8,792 nt of DNA from Sulfitobacter sp. GTDB lineage: Bacteria; Pseudomonadota; Alphaproteobacteria; Rhodobacterales; Rhodobacteraceae. Where the stretch lies: contig JAGXHD010000057.1 in NCBI GenBank assembly GCA_024636395.1, positions 1-8,792 on the forward strand, in the 5' to 3' direction. Under the pieces are notes generated by a model. That model made no database searches. It worked only from the letters and a program-made list of their open reading frames with translations, and was not told the DNA's origin. Below, piece by piece: positions 1 through 7,163 of this stretch (position 1 is the stretch's first letter; every line of letters begins with the position of its first letter). The translations under genes were made by a program, and so were the position numbers.

Positions 1-1
1 G

Positions 2-1381
2 ATCGACATGGCCAACAGGCGCTTCTACTTTTTCTGGATCGAGATCTGGAGCCATGAATTCTATTTCGTGGCGGGCCTGCTGATCATGGCGGGCCTTGGT
101 CTGTTTCTATTCACCTCCGCGCTGGGCCGGGTCTGGTGCGGCTATGCCTGCCCCCAGACTGTCTGGACAGACCTTTTCATTCTCGTGGAGAGCTGGATCG
201 AAGGGGACCGCAACGCCCGCGTGCGTTTGTGGAACGGACCATGGACGGCGCGCAAATGGCGGCTTCGTCTGACCAAATGGGTGGTCTGGCTGCTGATCGC
301 TGTCGCCACGGGCGGCGCTTGGGTGTTCTATTTCGCCGATGCGCCCTCGCTGCTGCGCGACCTGCTGGCGCTCGACGCGCATCCTGCCGCCTACATCACG
401 ATCGCCATCTTGACGGCGACGACTTTTGTATTTGGCGGTTTCATGCGCGAGCAGATCTGCATCTATGCTTGCCCCTGGCCGCGCATCCAGGCCGCGATGA
501 TGGACAACGATACCATCACCGTCGCTTACCGCGAATGGCGCGGGGAGCCGCGCGGCAAGGGCAACGTCAGCAAGCGCGACCGCGCCGCTGCGGAGCGGGC
601 CGAGCGCGAAGCGCAGGCGACTGGCCCTGGTGCGGCCCGCTATAGCCCGACGCCTTATCCCAAGGCGGCCTCACAGGTCGGCGGCACACCGAAACTGACG
701 GCGCAGACCGAGACACATGGCGATTGCATCGATTGCATGGCCTGCGTCAACGTCTGCCCCATGGGGATCGACATCCGGAACGGTCAGCAGTTGGAGTGCA
801 TTACCTGCGCCCTGTGCATCGACGCTTGCGACGACGTGATGGACAAGATCGGCAAACCGCGCGGCCTCATAGACTATCTTGCCCTGTCGGACGAGGAAGC
901 GGAACGGACAGGGGCAGCCCCCGCCCCGATCTGGCGCCATATCCTGCGCCCGCGCACCATCCTCTACACGCTGATGTGGGTATCCATCGGGCTGGTACTC
1001 GTCTACGCCCTGTTCATTCGCAGCGAAATCGAGCTTACCGTAAGCCCCGTGCGAAACCCTACCTTCGTGCTGCAATCGGACGGCTCGATCCGAAACATCT
1101 ACGATGTGCGGCTGCGCAATAAATCGGGCGAGGACCGGCAGTTCCATCTGAGCCTGACCAGTGACGAGATCCTGCGGATCGAGTTGGAAGGCCGCGAAGA
1201 TCAGCTGTCGTTCGAAGTGCCCGCCGACACGACCGTGCTGCAACGCGTCTACATCACCGCCCGCCCGCAGGATCCCGCCGCCCGCCAAACCAGCACGCCG
1301 CTGCGCCTTTGGGTGCAGGATCTGGGCACCGATATCCGCGCCAGCCAGACGACCATTTTCAACGGAAGGGAAGTCCAATGA
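2..1381 (+). CDS. ccoG: CcoG (FixG/RdxA), cbb3 oxidase accessory ferredoxin-type membrane protein, 5' end missing
   Basis: The reading frame is already open at base 2, and the sequence matches the CcoG family from before its first visible membrane helix, so the true N-terminus lies outside the window. The Met at base 8 is internal. Counting from that Met, membrane segments lie near residues 17-36, 91-110, 128-145 and 318-337. CGYACPQTVW (44-53) and CIYACPWPR (151-159) are family signatures. Two ferredoxin-type cysteine sets follow: C240/C243/C246/C250 and C264/C267/C270/C274, consistent with two [4Fe-4S] clusters. The C-terminal part after the last helix fits the periplasmic Ig-like FixG domain. 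In studied members CcoG acts as a cupric reductase supplying Cu(I) for cbb3 oxidase assembly. Its TGA stop overlaps the ccoH ATG (ATGA). An odd point is a long Ala/Arg-rich linker (about 183-238) before the clusters. Confidence 0.96.
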   Translation: MDMANRRFYFFWIEIWSHEFYFVAGLLIMAGLGLFLFTSALGRVWCGYACPQTVWTDLFILVESWIEGDRNARVRLWNGPWTARKWRLRLTKWVVWLLIAVATGGAWVFYFADAPSLLRDLLALDAHPAAYITIAILTATTFVFGGFMREQICIYACPWPRIQAAMMDNDTITVAYREWRGEPRGKGNVSKRDRAAAERAEREAQATGPGAARYSPTPYPKAASQVGGTPKLTAQTETHGDCIDCMACVNVCPMGIDIRNGQQLECITCALCIDACDDVMDKIGKPRGLIDYLALSDEEAERTGAAPAPIWRHILRPRTILYTLMWVSIGLVLVYALFIRSEIELTVSPVRNPTFVLQSDGSIRNIYDVRLRNKSGEDRQFHLSLTSDEILRIELEGREDQLSFEVPADTTVLQRVYITARPQDPAARQTSTPLRLWVQDLGTDIRASQTTIFNGREVQ

Positions 1382-1851
1382 CCGATACAACCGCCTCCTC
1401 GAAGCGCGAGATCAAAGGATGGCACGTCCTTGCGGGCTTTGCCGGTGCCTTCAGCATCATCATCGCCGTCAATCTCACGCTGGCCTTCCAGGCGGTGAAA
1501 ACCTTCCCCGGCCTTGAAGTCCGAAATTCCTATGTCGCCAGCCAGTCCTTCGATGTGGACCGCGCCGCACAACTCGCGCTCGGCTGGAATGTCTCGGCTA
1601 CGCTGACGGGCCACATTCTTTCGCTCGTTGTGCTCCAGAACGGCACGCCCATCGCGCCCCGGATCGAGAGCGCAACCTTCGGTCGCGCCACCAGCGTGCA
1701 CGCCGACGAAACACCCGATTTCGCGTTCAACGGTGAAGCACTGGTCGCGCAGGTAAACGGTGGTCCGGGCAACTGGAACCTGCGCCTGCGCGCTCGCGCC
1801 GAGGATGGCACGCTCTTCCAACAGCGCATCATCCTGAGGGATGCGAAGTGA
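1378..1851 (+). CDS. ccoH: CcoH/FixH, cbb3 oxidase assembly membrane protein
   Basis: This 157-residue protein starts at the ATG that overlaps the ccoG stop. A strong purine-rich ribosome site (GGAAGGGAAG) lies just before it, which supports this start over an upstream in-frame Met at 1309 inside ccoG. One membrane helix lies near residues 15-36. It is followed by FPGLEVRNSYVASQ (about 43-56), the FixH family signature, and a periplasmic beta-rich domain. FixH proteins bind the nascent cbb3 oxidase and are needed for its stability and maturation; the exact biochemical step is not settled. The gene ends in a GTGA overlap with ccoI, so translation of the two is probably coupled. Length and topology are normal for the family. 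Confidence 0.93.
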   Translation: MTDTTASSKREIKGWHVLAGFAGAFSIIIAVNLTLAFQAVKTFPGLEVRNSYVASQSFDVDRAAQLALGWNVSATLTGHILSLVVLQNGTPIAPRIESATFGRATSVHADETPDFAFNGEALVAQVNGGPGNWNLRLRARAEDGTLFQQRIILRDAK

Positions 1852-3965
1852 CCGCCGCCTGTCCAGCCTGCGCCGGTGGGGTGATGCCGCAGGATCCCGG
1901 TGTCGGTCCGTCTTTGCAATTCTCGTTACCCGATATCCATTGCGCCGCCTGTATCGGCAAGATCGAGCGCGGTCTCGCCTCCATCACCGGCGTCACGGCG
2001 GTGCGCGTGAATTTCTCGCTCAAGCGCCTCACGGTGACCGGCCCCGCCGATCCCGCGCGGATCGAGGCTGCCCTGCGCAATCTGGGATATGAGGCCTATC
2101 CGCTTGATCTTGAGGCGCTCACCAGCGCGCGCGATACTGTCGGTCGCGCCCTTCTGACGCGCATGGCCGTGGCGGGCTTCGCAATGATGAACGTCATGCT
2201 GCTGTCGGTCGCGGTCTGGTCCGGCGCTGCGGACGCGACCCGCGATCTCTTTCATCTCATCTCCGCCGCAATCGCCCTGCCGGTTATCGCTTACGCGGGC
2301 CAGCCGTTTTTCCAGACCGCCTGGACCGCGCTGCGCGTGGGCCGACTCAACATGGATGTGCCCATTTCGCTGGCGATCCTGCTCGCCGCCGGCATGTCGC
2401 TCTTCGAGACGCTCCACAGCGGCGCCCATGCCTATTTCGATGCTGCTCTCTCGCTCACGTTCTTCTTGCTGATTGGCCGGTACATGGATCACCGCACCCG
2501 CAGTGCCGCACGCTCTGCTGCAAAGGAGCTGACCGCGCTCGAGGTCCAGACGGCTCAGCGGATCGAGGATGGCACTGTGCGAACCGTTGCTGTCTCGGCC
2601 CTCTCCATCGGTGATCTGGTCACAGTGCCCACAGGCGCGCGCGTGCCGGTCGATGGTATGCTGCTCTCGGGTAACGCGCTGATGGACCGCTCCTTTCTGA
2701 CTGGCGAATCCGCAGCCGTGTCTCTAGCGAAAAATGCGCAGCTGCAAGCGGGCGAGATCAATGTCGCAGCGCCGCTCACCTTGCGCGCAACCGCTGTGGG
2801 GGCCGATACCACCCTGCGCCGCATGGCCGCCATGGTCGAGACCGCGGAGAATAGCCGCAACAGCTATACCGCTCTTGCGGACCGCGCCGCACAGATCTAC
2901 GCGCCTGCCGTCCATCTGCTGGCTCTCACAGCCTTCATCGGATGGGCCGCCTACGACGGTGATCTGCGCCACGCGCTCAATGTGGCAATCGCGACGCTTA
3001 TCATCACATGCCCCTGCGCGCTGGGCCTTGCCGTTCCCGCCGTCTCCACCGCCGCAATCAGCCGCCTCTTCTCGCTGGCCTATCTGGTCAAGCACGCCAC
3101 CGCGCTGGAGCGTCTGGCTGAGGTGACGCACGCTGTGTTTGACAAGACCGGCACGCTCAGCACTCCCTCTGTCACGCCGCCCGCAGACCTGAGCATATCT
3201 GAGCGCGCGGTTGCAACAGCGCTCGCACAAGCCTCCCATCATCCGCTCTCCCGCGCGCTTGAAGCCGCTCTGGGCGACAGCGCCGCCGTCCCCCTCGCCC
3301 AGATAACCGAGATTGCAGGGCAGGGCATCGTGGCCACGTGGGAGGGCAGGGAAGTTCGTCTGGGCCGGGGAGCCTGGCTTGGCGCGGACTTCGACGATCT
3401 GGGCCTCAAAATCGGCGATGAGACACCCCGCCGGATCACCGCAAGCGAAACACCTCGCACCGGTGTGCGCAGCGCCCTTGCCGCCCTCGATCTGCCCGCC
3501 GAAATCTTGACAGGCGATGCGGCCGCTCCCGCGCAGCGCTTTGCCGCTGATCTAGGCATCCCGGTGCAGGCCGATATGCGCCCCGAGGCAAAGCTCGCCT
3601 ATCTGCAACAGCTTTCAAAAAACGGCGCGCGTGTGCTCATGGTCGGTGACGGGCTCAACGATACCGCGGCCCTCGCCGCTGCCCATGCCTCCATCGCGCC
3701 CGCGTCCGCTCTGGACGCCTCGCGCAGCGCTTCCGATATTGTGATCCTCAAAGACAGCTTCGAGGATCTGCCGCTGCTGCTGCGGATCTCGCGCATGGCC
3801 TGCCATCTGTCGCGCCAGAACTTCGCGATCGCAGCACTCTACAACGGTATCGCCATTCCCATAGCGCTGGCCGGCTACGCCACGCCTCTGGCCGCCGCCT
3901 TGGCCATGTCCTTGTCCTCGATCACCGTGCTGCTCAATTCCCAACGCGTAAGGTTTATCAAATGA
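1848..3965 (+). CDS. ccoI: CcoI/FixI, P1B-type copper-exporting ATPase for cbb3 oxidase
   Basis: This 705-residue protein starts at GTG 1848, overlapping the ccoH stop, with GAGGGA about 8 bases upstream. Motifs in order: an N-terminal CPAC (5-8); a heavy-metal-associated domain with HCAAC (31-35); actuator motif TGES (285-288); CPC in the transport helix (388-390); phosphorylation site DKTG with Asp432; HP motif (H465-P466); hinge GDGLND (600-605); Tyr665-Asn666 and a late MSLSS (687-691), which fit the copper-binding helices of Cu(I) ATPases. The family moves Cu(I) from the cytoplasm to the periplasmic side, where it is used for the CuB centre of cbb3 oxidase, rather than serving mainly in detoxification. 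All catalytic residues are present, so it should be active. It is the third gene of the operon and overlaps ccoS by ATGA. The assignment as CcoI rather than CopA rests on both motifs and neighbours. Confidence 0.96.
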   Translation: MTAACPACAGGVMPQDPGVGPSLQFSLPDIHCAACIGKIERGLASITGVTAVRVNFSLKRLTVTGPADPARIEAALRNLGYEAYPLDLEALTSARDTVGRALLTRMAVAGFAMMNVMLLSVAVWSGAADATRDLFHLISAAIALPVIAYAGQPFFQTAWTALRVGRLNMDVPISLAILLAAGMSLFETLHSGAHAYFDAALSLTFFLLIGRYMDHRTRSAARSAAKELTALEVQTAQRIEDGTVRTVAVSALSIGDLVTVPTGARVPVDGMLLSGNALMDRSFLTGESAAVSLAKNAQLQAGEINVAAPLTLRATAVGADTTLRRMAAMVETAENSRNSYTALADRAAQIYAPAVHLLALTAFIGWAAYDGDLRHALNVAIATLIITCPCALGLAVPAVSTAAISRLFSLAYLVKHATALERLAEVTHAVFDKTGTLSTPSVTPPADLSISERAVATALAQASHHPLSRALEAALGDSAAVPLAQITEIAGQGIVATWEGREVRLGRGAWLGADFDDLGLKIGDETPRRITASETPRTGVRSALAALDLPAEILTGDAAAPAQRFAADLGIPVQADMRPEAKLAYLQQLSKNGARVLMVGDGLNDTAALAAAHASIAPASALDASRSASDIVILKDSFEDLPLLLRISRMACHLSRQNFAIAALYNGIAIPIALAGYATPLAAALAMSLSSITVLLNSQRVRFIK

Positions 3966-4105
3966 ATGTGCTCGTCATCCTAATCCCTGTCTCGCTCATT
4001 CTGGGCGGCGTCGGGCTCGCAGCGTTCATCTGGACCGTGCGCAGCGATCAATATGACGATGAGAAGGGCAACGCCGCGCGTATCCTGCTCGATGATGATG
4101 AATGA
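3962..4105 (+). CDS. ccoS: CcoS/FixS, small cbb3 oxidase maturation protein
   Basis: This 47-residue ORF starts at the ATG overlapping the ccoI stop (ATGA), with a short AAGG ribosome site about 9 bases upstream. One N-terminal membrane helix covers residues 3-24. It is followed by the CcoS signature: W, then RSDQYDDEKGNAARILLDDD up to the acidic end (residues 27-47). CcoS-type proteins are very short, single-span proteins required for putting heme b and CuB into the catalytic subunit. Size, topology, the QYDD and ILLDDD motifs, and its position as last gene of ccoGHIS all agree. No clear intrinsic terminator follows; the small GCCTAGGC palindrome just downstream has no T run. Confidence 0.94.
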   Translation: MNVLVILIPVSLILGGVGLAAFIWTVRSDQYDDEKGNAARILLDDDE

Positions 4106-4491
4106 TCGCCTCCCTCGCTTCCTAAGCCTAGGCCTTCCGGGCAGGGTCACGCGTGGAGTTCGTTAAAGCTATCGTTGTCGACTTGTGCATCAATCTGCCA
4201 CCGCTGCCGAAAGTGAAGCTCCCATACCGGGCCGTCACGTGCTTATCTTGTCCATGATGGAGGGCAGATCCACTTCGTCCCACATTATCCTGCACCACAC
4301 TTTTAGAGATCATGGAGCCCGGATTCGGCACATTCGGTGCGATCGTCCGTGATTGACATACGGTATTTTAGATCAAGGTGTCGAAACTCGCAGGTAATGC
4401 TAAGGGCGCTGACGTGCCCGCAGGTTGAATGGCCATTCCCGTATTTCTCCGCGATTCTGTGCGACCGCCATGTGCCGTAGGCCTGGCTCGC
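4106..4491. other. gene-free, lower-GC stretch between the converging cco and repair operons
   Basis: I see no supportable gene here. Base composition drops: the 60 bases at 4141-4200 hold 31 G/C and those at 4321-4380 hold 29, against 45 for 3661-3720 inside ccoI. Two minus-strand fragments in different frames look faintly protein-like: about 4312-4249, ending in MWDEVDLPSIMDKIST, and about 4240-4147, including VWELHFRQRWQIDAQVDND and ending at a stop. Joining them would need a frameshift, so at best they are remnants of a decayed gene I cannot identify. A consensus TTGACA (4353-4358) has no matching -10. A 12-base perfect palindrome lies at 4427-4438. No T-rich terminator hairpin is evident for either converging operon. 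Confidence 0.5.
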
Positions 4492-5895
4492 TCACAAAGC
4501 GCGGATTTCCTCAAGCATCCGAGCTGCCTGCCGCAGATCCTGCACTAGCAGCGCGCGCAAACGGTCGCTTTCTTCACTGCGCAAAATTGCGGAAGGATGC
4601 AGTGTGATCAGCACGGGCAGGCCTTCGCGTCCCCGTTCGACCGTGCCGCGCCGCGCCATCAGCGCGCTGCCGTCGCCGGTTAGCGTTTGCGCAGCGGTCG
4701 CTCCCATCGCCAGCAAGAACACCGGCTGCACTTGCGTGATCTCGCGCTCCAGCCATACCCGGCAGGCCTCCACTTCGCTTTTATGAGGGCTTTGGTGTAT
4801 CCGGCGCTTTCCGCGCGGGGTGAATTTGAAATGCTTAACTGCATTGGTCACGTATGCGGCATCACGGTCGAGCCCGGCCTCGGCGGCGAGCGTATCGAAA
4901 AGCTGGCCTGCGGGGCCGACAAACGGCATCCCCGCCAGATCCTCGCGGTCTCCGGGCTGCTCGCCTACGATCATCAGTGGCGCACCCATCGGCCCCGCGC
5001 CGCCCACTGCCTGCGTCGCCATCGCGCCGATCGGGCAGCGTGCGCAGGCATTCAGATCGCCCAATCCTTCGCGTATCGGCAGCCGATCCAATATCCGCTC
5101 TGCGCGCAGTGGCGGCAGGCTCGGCGCATCATCCTGCATCTTGCGCATCTGCGCTTCGGCTCCGGCGATGAGGCCGGGGATCAGATCGGCCTCGGGCAGG
5201 TTCTTCCAGTATTTCTTTGGCATCTCCGATTGCATGGCTTTGATCTTGAGGCGCGCAGGATTGAAGATATTGGCATAGTACGTGCGCCACAGTTCCTCCG
5301 TCTCGTCGCTCAGATCCAGGCGCGCGCTCTGCACGGCCTCGTGGCTCACATCGCCACCCGCACATCGCGTGGTGATCTGGGGTGTCACGATTACCCAATC
5401 CATATCGCCGAACCGGCGCGCGAAAAACGGCGCGATGAGCTCCTCGATCCGGTGGTCGGGCTCGAACCAGCTGATAAATTGACGCCGGTTCGCCTCCTGC
5501 GGCGTGACCTCGCGAAACCGCACAAACGCTTTCATCTTGTGCATGTCGCGGCGAATGTTTTTGGCCCAGGCTTCAAGCTGTTGCACCTGCGGGTCCGCCC
5601 GGTTGCCGAGCAGCCTCGCATTGCCCCGGCACCGCAGCAAAACGCGGTACAAAAGATCATGCGCGCCAGGTGCCCGGTGCGCGCAGACCCGACGCGCAAG
5701 CGATACGAATGCCGCAGGCACCATCATTTCGCGCGGGGCAGGCAGGGGCGCCCCGTCGCCAAAGAGCCCCGCGTCGTCGCCCTGCATCGCCCAATGAATA
5801 TCGTCGGCAGGCACATCGTTGCTCGCCAGTGCCCGCGCTGCATCGCGCCATGCTTCAAACGCGCCAAGCCGGGGCAGGCGGGGCGCGTAGATCAC
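4492..5895 (-). CDS. DUF4130 - UdgX-type uracil-DNA binding/cross-linking fusion protein
   Basis: This 467-residue protein starts at GTG, overlapping the upstream radical SAM gene's stop (GTGA). The N-terminus MIYAPRLPRL fits the family start. Residues about 80-252 form a DUF4130 domain (landmarks ISWFEPDHRIEELIAPFFARR and MPKKYWKNLPEA). Residues about 280-460 are a UDG-superfamily domain of UdgX type: CxxC (284, 287), motif GEQPGD (311-316) then FVGPAG, NAVKHFKF (351-358), loop KRRIH (363-367), Cys378 and HPSAILR (433-439). In mycobacterial UdgX the KRRIH histidine, here His367, attacks the sugar after uracil removal and leaves the protein covalently bound to DNA. The Fe-S ligands would be three Cys and His355. 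The DUF4130 role is unknown. I infer DNA-damage function because the operon has a LexA box. UDG-superfamily assignment is firm; cross-linking activity is inferred from the motif. Confidence 0.93.
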   Translation of the reverse strand: MIYAPRLPRLGAFEAWRDAARALASNDVPADDIHWAMQGDDAGLFGDGAPLPAPREMMVPAAFVSLARRVCAHRAPGAHDLLYRVLLRCRGNARLLGNRADPQVQQLEAWAKNIRRDMHKMKAFVRFREVTPQEANRRQFISWFEPDHRIEELIAPFFARRFGDMDWVIVTPQITTRCAGGDVSHEAVQSARLDLSDETEELWRTYYANIFNPARLKIKAMQSEMPKKYWKNLPEADLIPGLIAGAEAQMRKMQDDAPSLPPLRAERILDRLPIREGLGDLNACARCPIGAMATQAVGGAGPMGAPLMIVGEQPGDREDLAGMPFVGPAGQLFDTLAAEAGLDRDAAYVTNAVKHFKFTPRGKRRIHQSPHKSEVEACRVWLEREITQVQPVFLLAMGATAAQTLTGDGSALMARRGTVERGREGLPVLITLHPSAILRSEESDRLRALLVQDLRQAARMLEEIRAL

Positions 5896-7127
5896 AGCAG
5901 GCTCAGTTGCTCGGGCGGTGGCGCGAAACGGGCGCGCAGATTGGCCGCATCGGTCAGCCCGCCGGGCGACCAGTCACGGGTGATGATAAAGGGCTTGGCC
6001 TTGTTCACCAGCGCCCCGATCCGTTTGAGATCCCCGAAGCCCAGTGTCCCGTTGCGCCGCGCCGACAGGATCCGCGCCACTGATTTCGTCCCGAACCCCG
6101 GCACCCGCAGCAGCATATCACGCCCCGCCCGGTTCACATCGACGGGAAAAGAAGCGCGATTAGCCAAAGCCCATGCAAGCTTGGGATCAATCTCCAGATC
6201 AAGCATCCCGTCCGTCGCCGCCGAGGCGATTTCGTCCGCCTGATACCCATAAAACCGCAGCAGCCAGTCCGCTTGATAGAGCCGATGCTCGCGCGCCAGC
6301 GGCGGCTTGATCAGGGGCAGGGCCGCCGTGCTGTCGGGGATCGGCGAGAAGGCGGAATAATACACCCGCTTTAACTTGTAAGAACTGTAGAGCCGCGTCG
6401 AGCTTTGCAAAATCGTGGCATCATTGGCCCCGTCCGCGCCCACGATCAATTGCGTGCTTTGCCCCGCAGGCGCAAATTTCTCCGCCCGCCGCCCGGTATG
6501 CGTCCGCTCCTTGGCAGCCTCCTTGCGCAGCTGCACCCGGCCCATCGCGCGCCTGATCTCGTCACCGTTCTTTTCCGGCGCGTAGGCCTTGATGCCCGCA
6601 TCGGTGGGCAATTCGATATTCATCGACAAGCGGTCCGCCAGCAGCCCCGCCTCCTCAATCAGCTCCGGCGAGGCATCGGGTATCGTCTTGAGATGAATGT
6701 AGCCGCGGAAATGATGATCGTGCCGCAGGCTCCGCGCAATGCGTACCATATCAGCCATCGTATCGTCGGGGCTTTTGATGATGCCTGATGACAGGAACAA
6801 CCCTTCGATATAGTTGCGCCGATAGAATTCCGTCGTCAGATGCACGACCTCTTCCACCGTGAAGCGCGCCCTCGGCACCTGTGATGAAACCCGGTTGATG
6901 CAATAGGCACAATCGTAAATGCAGAAATTCGTCATCAGGATCTTGAGAAGGCTGATGCAGCGGCCATCCGGTGCATAGGCATGACAAATGCCCGAACCCT
7001 CCGTACTGCCCAGCCCCGTGCCATCCGCACTGCTGCGCTTGGTCGTGCCCGAAGACGCACAGGAGGCATCGTATTTCGCGGCGTCGCTCAACAGCGCCAA
7101 CTTCTCTTTGATCTGCATTTTAGCCAT
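5892..7127 (-). CDS. putative DNA modification/repair radical SAM protein with C-terminal helix-hairpin-helix
   Basis: I take the ATG at 7127 as start, giving 411 residues; MAKMQIKEKLALLSDAAKYD resembles the family N-terminus. An in-frame TTG at 7163 would add 12 residues but would translate the LexA box. Numbering from the ATG, the radical SAM motif CIYDCAYC has Cys69, Cys73 and Cys76. Three more cysteines precede it: Cys23 (YDASCASSG), Cys48 (GICHAY) and Cys57 (GRC). The core runs to about residue 230. A later YYSAFSPIPDS (about 256-266) is a family landmark. LLRVPGFGTKSVARIL (339-354) is a helix-hairpin-helix, implying nucleic-acid contact. The family should cleave S-adenosylmethionine to a 5'-deoxyadenosyl radical; substrate and product are unknown. 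It is the first gene of the pair with the DUF4130-UdgX fusion, and a LexA box lies 4 bases upstream of the ATG. Confidence 0.93.
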   Translation of the reverse strand: MAKMQIKEKLALLSDAAKYDASCASSGTTKRSSADGTGLGSTEGSGICHAYAPDGRCISLLKILMTNFCIYDCAYCINRVSSQVPRARFTVEEVVHLTTEFYRRNYIEGLFLSSGIIKSPDDTMADMVRIARSLRHDHHFRGYIHLKTIPDASPELIEEAGLLADRLSMNIELPTDAGIKAYAPEKNGDEIRRAMGRVQLRKEAAKERTHTGRRAEKFAPAGQSTQLIVGADGANDATILQSSTRLYSSYKLKRVYYSAFSPIPDSTAALPLIKPPLAREHRLYQADWLLRFYGYQADEIASAATDGMLDLEIDPKLAWALANRASFPVDVNRAGRDMLLRVPGFGTKSVARILSARRNGTLGFGDLKRIGALVNKAKPFIITRDWSPGGLTDAANLRARFAPPPEQLSLL

Positions 7128-7130
7128 AGT

Positions 7131-7145
7131 GTTCTTGGTATGTTC
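7131..7145. promoter_or_regulatory. LexA (SOS) operator, alphaproteobacterial type
   Basis: The plus strand reads GTTC TTGGTAT GTTC, an exact match to the GTTC-N7-GTTC direct repeat bound by LexA in alphaproteobacteria such as Rhodobacter and Caulobacter. It ends 4 bases upstream of the minus-strand radical SAM start codon (7127), where LexA would block transcription of the two repair genes until DNA damage triggers LexA self-cleavage. The divergent creA starts 88 bases away on the other side and is a less likely target. The exact match, the intergenic position and the DNA-repair nature of the downstream genes together make this convincing without binding data. Confidence 0.8.
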
Positions 7146-7163
7146 TTTGTGCGGGCGGAGCAA
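7135..7163 (-). promoter_or_regulatory. candidate promoter for the SOS repair operon
   Basis: On the minus strand TTGCTC (7163-7158) and TACCAA (7140-7135) stand 17 bases apart, a weak sigma-70-like pair. If used, the -10 lies inside the LexA box and the transcript would begin at or next to the ATG at 7127, giving a nearly leaderless mRNA. An alternative is TATAGT (minus strand, 7186-7181) with no good -35; that would give a leader of roughly 45 bases with the LexA box downstream of the start site. The sequence alone does not decide between them. Confidence 0.22.

Noticed and set aside
671..1390. Minus-strand open frame opposite ccoG
   Set aside because: It lies entirely opposite the conserved ferredoxin and Ig-like parts of CcoG and has no recognisable domain.
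4128..4331. 67-codon minus-strand frame in the cco/repair gap
   Set aside because: No ribosome site or recognisable motif, and the more protein-like fragments in the same place lie in other frames.
4353..4380. Consensus TTGACA and a loose TTGA...TCAA dyad, considered as a promoter or FNR-type site
   Set aside because: No -10 at 16-18 bases, and the dyad spacing does not fit TTGAT-N4-ATCAA.
4427..4438. Perfect 12-base palindrome GAATGGCCATTC
   Set aside because: About two such palindromes are expected by chance in a window this size, and there is no loop or nearby gene start to give it a role.
4687..6243. Long plus-strand open frame opposite the UdgX fusion and the radical SAM 3' end
   Set aside because: It spans two well-recognised minus-strand genes, has Arg/Pro/His-rich low-complexity translation and matches no family; it is an antisense shadow in GC-rich DNA.
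7128..7163. TTG start at 7163 for the radical SAM gene
   Set aside because: It would put the exact LexA operator inside the coding sequence and add 12 residues not expected for the family; the ATG at 7127 is preferred.
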